From: an uncultured Desulfobacterium sp.
GTDB lineage: Bacteria; Desulfobacterota; Desulfobacteria; Desulfobacterales; Desulfobacteraceae
NCBI GenBank assembly: GCA_937124525.1
Contig: CAKZLA010000221.1
Location: 1-25,898 of the forward strand
Direction: 5' to 3'
DNA: 25,898 bases
Shown here: positions 15,815-22,511 of the stretch, one piece after another
Position numbering within the stretch: position 1 is the stretch's first letter
How the letters are laid out: each line of letters opens with the position of its first letter
Program-made: the position numbers and the translations under genes
Notes under the pieces: generated by a model
Told to the model about the DNA's origin: nothing
Databases searched by the model: none
What the model saw: only the letters and a program-made list of their open reading frames with translations

Positions 15815-15890
15815 TGAAACTGTCCTGTTTTGTTTGGAAGTTAATTTTTGAGTGCACTCTAACCTGGACAAGCCAGAAGCAAAAATGTTT

Positions 15891-15925
15891 TCTGATTTTT
15901 TTGCCCAAATAACACGAAAATCAGA
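15891..15925 (-). promoter_or_regulatory. Hairpin between the FecR and OmpA-like genes
   Basis: TCTGATTTT (15891-15899) and AAAATCAGA (15917-15925) form a 9-bp AT-rich stem with a 17-base loop, just after the FecR stop on the minus strand. There is no clean T-run after it, so it may be a weak terminator or a processing site, not a strong stop. Confidence 0.35.
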
Positions 15926-15934
15926 GATAAGAAT

Positions 15935-16381
15935 CTAATGTGAAACTTCCACCAGAAACCGGGTGCCTCGAACGGCGATGGTTCCATCTGGTGTCTGGAT
16001 TTTTACATTGTCAGGTGCTATTTTTGCGATGATGCCGGACAGGAAAAGAAATGTGCCCTTTATCATGCGGGTTGCCAGGGAATATTCATACACGCTGGGG
16101 TTGAAAATAAATTCCTCCATGTCCATGGTGCTGTCTGGCCCCAGGCAAATGATGGTGTCATCCTGGAGTACAACACTGGCGGAACCATCCTTTCCAGATT
16201 GAATCTGATCCCGGGGGTAAATCCGCTCTCCGACCGCTACAGTAATTGTATTTTGCTGTCGTTGGATAAACACCTCTCCAGATACTGTTTTAAAGCTCCC
16301 ACAGGGTAAGATAGTTGTTGCCAGACATGGGGTGATGCCCATGAATAGAAGAATAATACATAAGGTTGTAATGTTTTTCAT
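15935..16381 (-). CDS. FecR-domain periplasmic protein
   Basis: A 148-residue secreted protein: signal peptide MKNITTLCIILLFMGITPCLA, then a single FecR domain: VSGEVFIQRQQNTITVAVGE, IYPRDQIQSGKDGSASVVLQDDTIICLGPDS, and the closing VKIQTPDGTIAVRGTRFLVE, the TPxGTxAVRGT(R/K)F motif that defines this family. FecR in the iron-citrate system relays a signal across the periplasm, but stand-alone FecR-domain proteins like this, without the N-terminal cytoplasmic and membrane parts, are thought to be carbohydrate or envelope-binding partners of sensors. Only the FecR domain is present; there is no LysM or tail. AAAGGG lies ten bases upstream of ATG. It is followed on the same strand by the OmpA-like and CHASE2-HD-GYP genes. 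Confidence 0.88.
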   Translation of the reverse strand: MKNITTLCIILLFMGITPCLATTILPCGSFKTVSGEVFIQRQQNTITVAVGERIYPRDQIQSGKDGSASVVLQDDTIICLGPDSTMDMEEFIFNPSVYEYSLATRMIKGTFLFLSGIIAKIAPDNVKIQTPDGTIAVRGTRFLVEVSH

Positions 16382-16427
16382 GAAATAGCCCTTTTTGATA
16401 AATAATAAATAGATTATGGATCATAAT

Positions 16428-16952
16428 TCATTGAGGCTGGGGGGTGCCATTTTCGTGGATGCCATATTTTAAAAGCACCGCATCGTCTCCAAGGGAATCC
16501 ACACTTATAAGATTTAATTTTAAATCACATATTTCACTAAAAAGGGATAATCCCTGGCCAAAGAGGCGCGGGGCAATGGTGATGTGTACCTCATGGATGA
16601 GTCCTTGCCGGGCAAACAGCGTATTGATCTGGGAGCCGCCAATCAAGGTCACCTCGTGGTACCCCTGTGCTTTGAGATCCTGAAGGATTTTTCCGGGAGA
16701 CTGGTTTGTAAAGATCAGATTTCCATGGTTTTGCTTTCCTTCAAGGGTGCGGGTCATGACAATATTGTGTCTGCCGGGAAGGGGGTGCCCAATGGTGTTG
16801 AAGGTGTTGTTTCCCATGATCAGGACTCCGGCCCTGCGGGTGATCTTAACAAAATAGCGTTTGTCCGCCGAACCTGTCCAGTCCACGGGATCGGTGGAAT
16901 GTCGTCCTATTTTTCCATCCAGAGTCATGGCCATTACCAGAATTACTTTCAC
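16428..16952 (-). CDS. Dihydrofolate reductase/RibD C-terminal-like reductase
   Basis: A 174-residue protein of the DHFR-like superfamily, closest to the RibD C-terminal domain group. It begins MKVILVMAMTLDGKIGRHST (the conserved S/T-x-DGKI motif), has AGVLIMGNNTFNTIG (family G-R/N-x-T motif), and EVTLIGGSQINTLFARQGLI (GG loop for NADPH) followed by EVHITIAPRLFGQG. It probably reduces a pterin- or riboflavin-precursor-like compound with NADPH; which one is unknown. The start codon is GTG (16952-16950), only five bases after the stop of the upstream small gene, with AGAGG about 12 bases back; coupled translation is likely. The C-terminus is Pro/Gln-rich. Whether it belongs functionally to the FecR group downstream is unclear. 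Confidence 0.85.
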   Translation of the reverse strand: MKVILVMAMTLDGKIGRHSTDPVDWTGSADKRYFVKITRRAGVLIMGNNTFNTIGHPLPGRHNIVMTRTLEGKQNHGNLIFTNQSPGKILQDLKAQGYHEVTLIGGSQINTLFARQGLIHEVHITIAPRLFGQGLSLFSEICDLKLNLISVDSLGDDAVLLKYGIHENGTPQPQ

Positions 16953-16957
16953 AGGGG

Positions 16958-17194
16958 TTACGCCTCTTCTTCAGGTGGTTCATTCAGGGGCCAGGGTTCA
17001 TTCTCTCTTTCTTCCATGAAGTAGCAGAACCGATCCCATGTCATCTCTTTCCCAGACACCGGGCAACGCAGGGTCATCTTAATGTCCCCCACGGTTATCA
17101 CCTCCCAATCCCCCCCTCTTTTGGAGCCGTCTATTCGAATTCTTTGTCCTGGTTTGAGTTCGCAGGGTTTGAAAATTGTCACAGTGTGAGACAT
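16958..17194 (-). CDS. Small conserved-type hypothetical protein (78 residues)
   Basis: I do not recognise a named family. The protein starts MSHTVTIFKPCELKPGQRIR, has KRGGDWEVITVGDIKMTLRC, PVSGKEMTWDRFCYF, and an acidic end EEEA. The GQRIRIDG/EVITVGDIKMTLRCP pattern looks like a small beta barrel with two Cys residues, which is only an impression. I chose ATG at 17194 because GGAGGGG lies immediately upstream; a longer frame from a TTG at 17308 has no such site. A hairpin (17217-17249) sits in the leader. The reductase gene follows five bases after the stop, so they form a pair. Confidence 0.6.
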   Translation of the reverse strand: MSHTVTIFKPCELKPGQRIRIDGSKRGGDWEVITVGDIKMTLRCPVSGKEMTWDRFCYFMEERENEPWPLNEPPEEEA

Positions 17195-17379
17195 GTGCCC
17201 CTCCATTTTTGAGAAGGCCGGGAACTCCTGTGGGAGAGTTCTTGTGGCCAGTGTTGTGATAAAGACTGAATGGTCATTCAGCTCCCATCGTCGAATGGTC
17301 TTCCTCAATGATCCAGCGCATGTAATGCAATACCCTTTTTTTTATATAAAATCAAGAAGCAGCTCCTTTAATTTAATAA

Positions 17380-17448
17380 CATAGGAATTTGCAATTTTTG
17401 TTGCAATGAATTGAACCAGGCAAAAGCCCGGCAGCAGGGTGCTGTCAG
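17380..17448. repeat. Intergenic repeat, family 2, copy A
   Basis: 69 bases starting CATAGGAATTTGCAATTTTT align without gaps to 21252-21320; about three quarters of the positions agree, and the first 33 bases differ at only three places. The GC-rich second half (GCCCGGCAGCAGGGTGCTG) can fold into a short stem. Upstream of it (17195-17379) and downstream to 17787 I see no convincing gene; the open frame at 17492-17869 begins with TTG and lacks a ribosome site. Confidence 0.6.
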
Positions 17449-17787
17449 TATCAGCAATTTTGATTGATTTCTCTTTTATGTCATAGTCTCTTTGACTGAT
17501 TTTTATCGAGTGCAAATCCATTTAGTGGCATTTGATCTCATTTTATCTCGCCACTGGAAGAGACTTCCACCGATGTCTCCCGGCCCTGGACAAACCCAGA
17601 CAGGCATGATACCTCAGCCTATGAAATTTATCCCTTCAGCAGCCTCCATGCCCCTTTCCGATGCCTGTGGTGGATTTGAACACCGGCCAGGTTCCCTAAT
17701 TTTTGCTCCAGACCAAGCCCGGGCCATGGCCATGGGGGACGGGAGATCTGTATTGTGTCGGCACCCAGTGGTGAAAGATTATCTCAA

Positions 17788-17812
17788 ATATTGTTTCCTT
17801 TCGAAACAATAT
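17788..17812 (+). terminator. AT-rich hairpin with short T-run
   Basis: ATATTGTTTC (17788-17797) and GAAACAATAT (17803-17812) form a perfect 10-bp stem with loop CTTTC, followed by CTTTTTAAT. The shape fits an intrinsic terminator on the plus strand, although the stem is AT-rich. The phrase TTTCCTTTCG recurs right after it (about 17824-17833). Confidence 0.4.
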
Positions 17813-17869
17813 CTTTTTAATCGTTTCCTTTCGTTACATCGGTATATATTTATTATAAATTATAGATAG

Positions 17870-18493
17870 TTAACCAATTGATCACTCCAACAGATGTCAT
17901 GATCTTGCCTGGGAATGTTTCTATTTGTCACGCACCGTGCTCCGGGGATCAGCGCATTTTATTGTTTATGATTCTTCAGGGATATTATTTTTGAGAACTC
18001 CATTCATTGCAGGCCTTTTTTTCAAAAAAATGACTTTAAATCTTATTATTATAAAGCATTGTACCCCACATTCCGCTTGTTATATCATAATATATTGAAT
18101 TTATTAATGTAAACTTAATCATGTAAAAAACAAGAATATTATTTTTGTTTGAATACAGTATGTTATAAAAATAAGCCAAGATAGGGATGTAAGGCTCGTT
18201 GGGGTTGGATCTAACGTCGGCCAGTGGATATGCACCAAACAGTCGATAATTTAATATAATGTTAAATTTCAACCCTTTAACTGTTGCTATCTGATATGTG
18301 CTGCCAAAAGTGGCCGAGCTTAGAACCAAACCCGGCTCATTCAAACAAAAATAAAATTCGCTTGAATTTTTTACCAGGAATTTTTATCGGATGGAATCTG
18401 CTGAAATTACATGATGATAATAAGCTTTTAAGGAATGGTTCCCGGCGGGAGAGAACCTTTTAAATGCAATGAGCCCATCTGATCACCAATCAA
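17870..18493. other. Long AT-rich gap without a convincing gene
   Basis: An open minus-strand frame at 18036-18344 (102 codons) has no ribosome site, and its second half is very AT-rich; I treat it as chance or as a remnant. 18190-18340 is less AT-rich than its flanks and may be an old inserted piece. A stem GGTTC...GAACC around GC-rich CCGGCGGG (18438-18455) lies 40-55 bases upstream of the sigma54-like element and could be an activator site. Confidence 0.3.
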
Positions 18494-18509
18494 TGGCACA
18501 ACTTTTGTA
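18494..18509 (+). promoter_or_regulatory. Sigma54-like -24/-12 promoter for the second liv locus
   Basis: TGGCAC (18494-18499), five bases, then TTGTA: the GG of -24 (18495-18496) and the G of -12 (18507) have exactly the 10-base spacing of the consensus TGGCAC-N5-TTGCA, with one change (GC to GT). Transcription would start near 18520 and leave a leader of about 18 bases before the ATG at 18538. Sigma54 promoters need an enhancer-binding activator, and none is encoded in this window. Confidence 0.45.
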
Positions 18510-18537
18510 TGGTTTTTTTGAGTAAGTGGGAGAAAAT

Positions 18538-19773
18538 ATGGAAAAACACATGATGAAAAACAGATCGTACCTGATGTTCCAGATGGCGTTTTTATTTGCG
18601 ATTATCCTATGCCAGGGGACCGTGTGGGGAAAAACTGCCAAAACAGAAATTCTTGTGGGTACCCATCTTCCCCTTTCCGGGAGTATGGCCTCTGTTGGGA
18701 AGGAACAGCAATGGGCCTATGAAACCGCAGTGGCCGATATCAACAAGACCGGCGGAATTCATGTCCTGGAATATAACAAAAAACTTCCGGTCCGGCTGGT
18801 GATTCTCAATGATATGTCTGATCCAGCGGTTGTGGTTACGTCTGTGGAAAATTTGATCAAAGAAAAAAAAGTCGATTTTATCCTCAGTGGGCAATCTGCG
18901 GTTTACGGTGTCATACCCGGTTGCATTGTTGCCGAGCTAAATCAGACCTATTATCATGCCACGGCCAGCTTCATTCCCCCCTGGCAGGACCACCACTTTA
19001 AGTGGTCCACCCTTCTCTTTTTCGACATGGAGAAAACAGTATCCATGCCCTTTGAAATATTGAATTCTTTGTCTGTGGAAAAACGTCCCAGACACATCTC
19101 ATTGGTGATGGAAGAGACCTACGATGCACTGGCATTTGGAAGGACATTCCAGAAACAAGCCAATCGCTACGGATATAAATTTGCCTTGGATATGTCACTG
19201 CCAATTAATGCCACTGATTATACAAGTCAGATTATTAAGGCAAAAGCCATGGGGGTGGATGCCATATTTCTCTATGCATCGGTGTCAGATTGCATCACCT
19301 TTATCCGGCAAATGAAAGCACTTGATTTCCATGTAAAGTATCTTCAGGGTTGGAAGGGGACATGGCCCGCTGAATTTGGTCAGACCATGGGCAGGGACGC
19401 CCAGTATGTTGTCAGCGACGGGCATTGGTCAGAAACCTATCCCTATCCTGGTGCCAGGGAATTGGGACAGCGTTATCGTGAGAAATTCAACCGTAAGACC
19501 ATGAGTGCCGGTACCTTCTATGCACTGGCGCAGATCTTATGGCAGGCCATTGAAAAGGCCGGAACACTGAATGCTGCAGCGGTCAGATCGGCAGTACTTC
19601 ATGGCGAATTTAAAACTGTTTTGGGAAATATCAACTACAGTCTTAACGGGGTGGGACTTTACCCCAGTATCTCTTTTCAATGGATCAACGGCAAGCAGGA
19701 AATTGTTTATCCCTTTAATTTTGCCCAGCAGAAACTGCAATTTCCACCCACGGGAAAGGAAGAACTAAAATGA
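18538..19773 (+). CDS. LivJ-type periplasmic substrate-binding protein of the second locus
   Basis: A 411-residue type I periplasmic-binding protein. Signal peptide about 1-35 (MFQMAFLFAIILCQGTVWGK). Family segments: ILVGTHLPLSGSMASVGKEQ, WAYETAVADINKTGGI, LNDMSDPAVVVTSVENLI, VDFILSGQSAVYGVIPGC and ISLVMEETYDALAFGRTFQK. It differs markedly from the LivJ of the first locus (for example aromatic-rich FIPPWQDHHFKWSTLLFFD near the pocket), so a different ligand is likely. I chose ATG at 18538 because GGGAGA lies five bases upstream; a GTG at 18526 is in frame but overlaps that site. A sigma54-like promoter sits just upstream. livF follows after 29 bases. Confidence 0.88.
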   Translation: MEKHMMKNRSYLMFQMAFLFAIILCQGTVWGKTAKTEILVGTHLPLSGSMASVGKEQQWAYETAVADINKTGGIHVLEYNKKLPVRLVILNDMSDPAVVVTSVENLIKEKKVDFILSGQSAVYGVIPGCIVAELNQTYYHATASFIPPWQDHHFKWSTLLFFDMEKTVSMPFEILNSLSVEKRPRHISLVMEETYDALAFGRTFQKQANRYGYKFALDMSLPINATDYTSQIIKAKAMGVDAIFLYASVSDCITFIRQMKALDFHVKYLQGWKGTWPAEFGQTMGRDAQYVVSDGHWSETYPYPGARELGQRYREKFNRKTMSAGTFYALAQILWQAIEKAGTLNAAAVRSAVLHGEFKTVLGNINYSLNGVGLYPSISFQWINGKQEIVYPFNFAQQKLQFPPTGKEELK

Positions 19774-19802
19774 CACTAACCTTAAAATAATTGAGGCTTA
19801 CA

Positions 19803-20519
19803 TTGGATAAACCATTACTTGATGTTGACGGAATTGATGTTTTTTATGGTGATGCCCAGGCCGTCTGGGATGTCTCCTTTAATGTCAAAAAAGGGGCCAT
19901 TGTTGCTCTCATCGGAGCCAATGGTGCCGGGAAAAGCACCTTGCTCAACGCGATTTCCTGTATCAATGGCTTTGGCAAGGGAGAGATCTATTTCAAGGGA
20001 AAAGGGCTGGCCGGCAAGACCCCCGAAGAGGTGGCCAACCGTGGCATTGCCCACGTTCCTGAAGGCAGAAGACTGTTTACCCGCATGACGGTGTTGGATA
20101 ATCTGGAGCTGGGGGCCTATCCCCCGGAATCACGTCCCTATGCAAAGCAGTCTCTGGAAAAAGTATATGATCTGTTTCCAGTGCTCAAAGACCGGGCCTA
20201 TCAGTTTGCCGGCAGCTTAAGCGGTGGAGAGCAGCAGATGCTGGCCATTGGCCGGGCATTGATGGCCCGGCCCTCTCTTTTGATGCTGGACGAACCCTCC
20301 ATGGGGCTTGCACCGGTCATTGTAAAGCAGATGTTTGGAATCATAGAAAAACTCAATCAGCAGGGAGTCACCATTCTTCTGGTGGAGCAGAATGTCCACC
20401 AGACCTTGGAGATTTCCAGTTATGCCTACGTGATGCAGACCGGGCGCATCATTAACGAGGGTAACAGCAGCTTCCTTTTGTCGGACAACGATTTTCAAAA
20501 AACTTATCTGGGCGTGTGA
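19803..20519 (+). CDS. LivF-type ABC transporter ATPase of the second locus
   Basis: A 238-residue ATPase, LivF-like and not LivG-like: Walker A GANGAGKST, then EGRRLFTRMTVLDNLELGAY, signature LSGGEQQMLAIGRALMARPS, Walker B LLMLDEPSMGLAP and H-loop LLVEQNVHQTL. The start is probably TTG at 19803, with TGAGG about seven bases upstream; an in-frame TTG at 19791 lacks a ribosome site. No ATG is available near the expected N-terminus, which is unusual next to neighbours that use ATG. It lies right after the SBP gene, whereas the permease genes are more than 1 kb further on, separated by the stress-like gene. Confidence 0.9.
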   Translation: MDKPLLDVDGIDVFYGDAQAVWDVSFNVKKGAIVALIGANGAGKSTLLNAISCINGFGKGEIYFKGKGLAGKTPEEVANRGIAHVPEGRRLFTRMTVLDNLELGAYPPESRPYAKQSLEKVYDLFPVLKDRAYQFAGSLSGGEQQMLAIGRALMARPSLLMLDEPSMGLAPVIVKQMFGIIEKLNQQGVTILLVEQNVHQTLEISSYAYVMQTGRIINEGNSSFLLSDNDFQKTYLGV

Positions 20520-20814
20520 CTCCGCTACAGGATCTCTGCTCTTTTATATCTGCCACTGGCAGAGCATTATTTATTCATGGTCCTGCCCACAACAAGGATT
20601 GAACTTCTCGCCTGGTTTGCCGGGACGTTCATCTAAAATCAATCAGTATTACTTATTCCAAGCCTGGACACATCGCCACTTGACAGTTTTTTTATTGCTA
20701 TGCCCGGGGTGCGCAAAAAAAATAAATCTGGCCCTGCCCATCAGATTTAAATCAAAAAATTAAGTTATTATAAATCCTTGGCGGGCATTTTATATTTAAA
20801 AAAAGGAAAGAAAA
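20520..20814. other. Gap between the second livF and the universal-stress-like gene
   Basis: 295 bases. TCTGCCA-C-TGGCAGA (20549-20563) is a perfect 7-bp palindrome about 30 bases after the livF stop, a possible terminator stem without a good T-run. A TTGACA occurs at about 20679-20684 but no -10 at the right spacing was found. A ribosome site AAAGGAAAG precedes 20815. Nothing else recognised. Confidence 0.3.
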
Positions 20815-21207
20815 ATGAAAATTCTCGTCGGTTATGATCCCCCTTATCACAATTCAGCCCTTTTGCAGCGAACCATTTTGGATGCCAGGGCCTATGATGC
20901 CTACGTTTACCTGGTTACCTCATTCCAGGACGGCAGGGAGGCGACCCCCGATGTTGTTGACAGTGCCCAGGAAGCGCTGAACAAGGCAATGGCTATTTTA
21001 CGTGGAGAAAATATTTTATGTGAAAGCCATGTCCTGGTTCGAAATACAACCCCTGGGGAAGATATCGTTGCATTTGCCATGGAGAATGACGTGGATGAAA
21101 TTATTGTCCATGCCAAAAAAAAATCAAAAGTTGGGAAAGTTATCACAGGTTCCAATGCCCAGCATATTATTTTGAACGCCCATTGCACGGTGTTGACAGT
21201 AAAATAA
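20815..21207 (+). CDS. Universal stress protein (UspA)-like protein
   Basis: A 130-residue, single-domain protein beginning MKILVGYDPPYHNSALLQRT (beta strand and first loop of the Usp fold) and ending VITGSNAQHIILNAHCTVLTVK, which matches the family's last motif. The ATP-binding Usp signature G-2x-G-9x-G(S/T) is only partly present: the last GS is there, but the first two glycines align to His and Lys (HAKKKSKVGKVITGS), so it may not bind ATP in the classical way. Usp proteins are found near transporters in many bacteria, where they may regulate them; that is only a suggestion here. A ribosome site AAAGGAAAG lies just upstream of ATG. It sits between livF and livH of the second locus. Confidence 0.8.
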   Translation: MKILVGYDPPYHNSALLQRTILDARAYDAYVYLVTSFQDGREATPDVVDSAQEALNKAMAILRGENILCESHVLVRNTTPGEDIVAFAMENDVDEIIVHAKKKSKVGKVITGSNAQHIILNAHCTVLTVK

Positions 21208-21251
21208 GTATCTGGGCGGGTCTCAATATCTCGTGAGTCTTAAGTCCATAG

Positions 21252-21320
21252 CATAGGAATTTGAAATTTTTATTGCAATAAATTTAGCAAGACAAAGGTC
21301 CGCCCGCAGGGCGCTAAGTC
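21252..21320. repeat. Intergenic repeat, family 2, copy B
   Basis: Ungapped match to 17380-17448. The left half CATAGGAATTTGAAATTTTT is the best-preserved part; the right half has GTCCGCCCGCAGGGCGC, a short stem GCCC/GGGC. It lies 45 bases after the stop of the universal-stress-like gene. Confidence 0.6.
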
Positions 21321-21360
21321 TACATTGCCCATATTGCATGTGTTGTTTTAACTTTTCATT

Positions 21361-21480
21361 GGATGTTCGGCATCCTTTATATCCCCTCAAAAGTAGTTGA
21401 CACTTTTTTGAGGAAATTCTCAAAAAATAAGGGAGTCTTTTGAGAAAGTGTCAACCAGTTAATGAAGGATGCCGGATGTT
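21361..21480. repeat. Nested inverted-repeat element flanked by GGATGTT
   Basis: From outside in: CGGCATCCTT (21368-21377) with AAGGATGCCG (21465-21474); CTCAAAAG (21386-21393) with CTTTTGAG (21437-21444); GTTGACACTTT (21396-21406) with AAAGTGTCAAC (21445-21455). All pairs are perfect, but the middle two are not in nested order, so not all can form at once. GGATGTT occurs at both ends (21361-21367 and 21474-21480), like a 7-base target duplication. It is likely a deleted insertion sequence or a MITE. Confidence 0.6.
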
Positions 21481-21573
21481 CCATGTGGTGGCAAATCCGA
21501 GAAGTCATGACTGACGGGCAAAATGTGAATCTGGATTGAAAGCCTATTAAATCACAATCCCCATTTTAATTCT

Positions 21574-21602
21574 GAGTTCCCGGGTATTGAATTCCCGAAC
21601 TC
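21574..21602 (+). promoter_or_regulatory. Hairpin just before the livH ribosome site
   Basis: GAGTT (21574-21578) pairs with AACTC (21598-21602) and CGGG (21581-21584) with CCCG (21594-21597), with a 2-base bulge. It ends two bases before the GGAG ribosome site (21604-21607), so it could tune translation of livH. Confidence 0.3.
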
Positions 21603-21614
21603 TGGAGAAAACGT

Positions 21615-22508
21615 ATGCTGGAATATTTTACATCGGGGTTAATCCCCCAGCTTTTAATTAACGGAATTTTGTTTGGTACCATGTACGGTATTGCGGCCAT
21701 TGGTCTGAGCATGATTTTTGGGACCATGCGGATTATCTTTCTGGCCCAGGGAACCATTATTATCTTTATGGCCTATCTTTGTTTTTGGCTCTTTTCCCTG
21801 TTTAATATTGACCCTTATCTGTCACTTATTATCCTGTTACCGGTGTCATGGGTGTGCGGAATGGGAATCTACCAACTTTTGTTTAAAAAAGCTGTTGGTT
21901 TTTCCGATAAAAACATCTCCCTGCTTATTGCCGTGGGACTTATGTTCCTTCTGGAAAGCCTCATGTCGGTGATGTGGTCCCCCAATCCCAGGGGGATTCG
22001 TACCTTTTATACCTCCTATGCCATTCCCTTCATGGGATTAAAGCTTTCTTTTACCCGGGTTATGGCCTTTGTCATGGCTATATTGTCTGTTACCGGTGTA
22101 ACTTTATTTCTGAGCAAGACACTGGTGGGTAAGGCCATCCGGGCAGCATCCGAAGATATGGTTTCCGCAAAGCTCATTGGTATTAGCCCCCATCGGGTTA
22201 ACCGTCTTGCCTTTGGCATGGGTATTGGTCTTGCCGGTACAGCAGGGGTTGCCGTGGCAACCACTTATTCCTTTGATCCCTATTTCGGATTTGTATTTAG
22301 TCTTAAGGCAATGATCGCCCTGGCATTGGGAGGGATCAGCAGTATCGTGGGTGCCTTTCTGGGCGGTATTTTGCTGGGCGTTCTTGAAAGCACCTCTTCA
22401 TTTTTTATCAGTGGCGGGTGGTCGGATGCCATCACCTACGCTGTGTTCCTGACCGTTCTGATGTTTAAACCGGAAGGTCTTTTATCGCGTTCATACAAAA
22501 AGGATTGA
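21615..22508 (+). CDS. LivH-type ABC transporter permease of the second locus
   Basis: A 297-residue inner-membrane permease. It starts MLEYFTSGLIPQLLINGILF and has the LivH-like region AAIGLSMIFGTMRIIFLAQG, where the usual NFAHG is changed to FLAQG, then KAIRAASEDMVSAKLIGISP (ATPase-contact loop) and LKAMIALALGGISSIVGAFL near the end. GGAG lies seven bases upstream of ATG. It is followed after three bases by livM, so the two are coupled. Compared with LivH of the first locus the loss of the NFAHG motif is notable and supports a different, specialised transporter. Confidence 0.92.
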   Translation: MLEYFTSGLIPQLLINGILFGTMYGIAAIGLSMIFGTMRIIFLAQGTIIIFMAYLCFWLFSLFNIDPYLSLIILLPVSWVCGMGIYQLLFKKAVGFSDKNISLLIAVGLMFLLESLMSVMWSPNPRGIRTFYTSYAIPFMGLKLSFTRVMAFVMAILSVTGVTLFLSKTLVGKAIRAASEDMVSAKLIGISPHRVNRLAFGMGIGLAGTAGVAVATTYSFDPYFGFVFSLKAMIALALGGISSIVGAFLGGILLGVLESTSSFFISGGWSDAITYAVFLTVLMFKPEGLLSRSYKKD

Positions 22509-22511
22509 TCC

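Noticed and set aside
17492..17869. Open frame of 125 codons on the plus strand
   Set aside because: It starts with TTG, has no ribosome site, resembles no family and contains the terminator-like hairpin at 17788-17812.
18036..18344. Open frame of 102 codons on the minus strand
   Set aside because: No ribosome site; the C-terminal half comes from very AT-rich DNA, and nothing in it resembles a known domain. It may be a remnant, but a gene cannot be supported.
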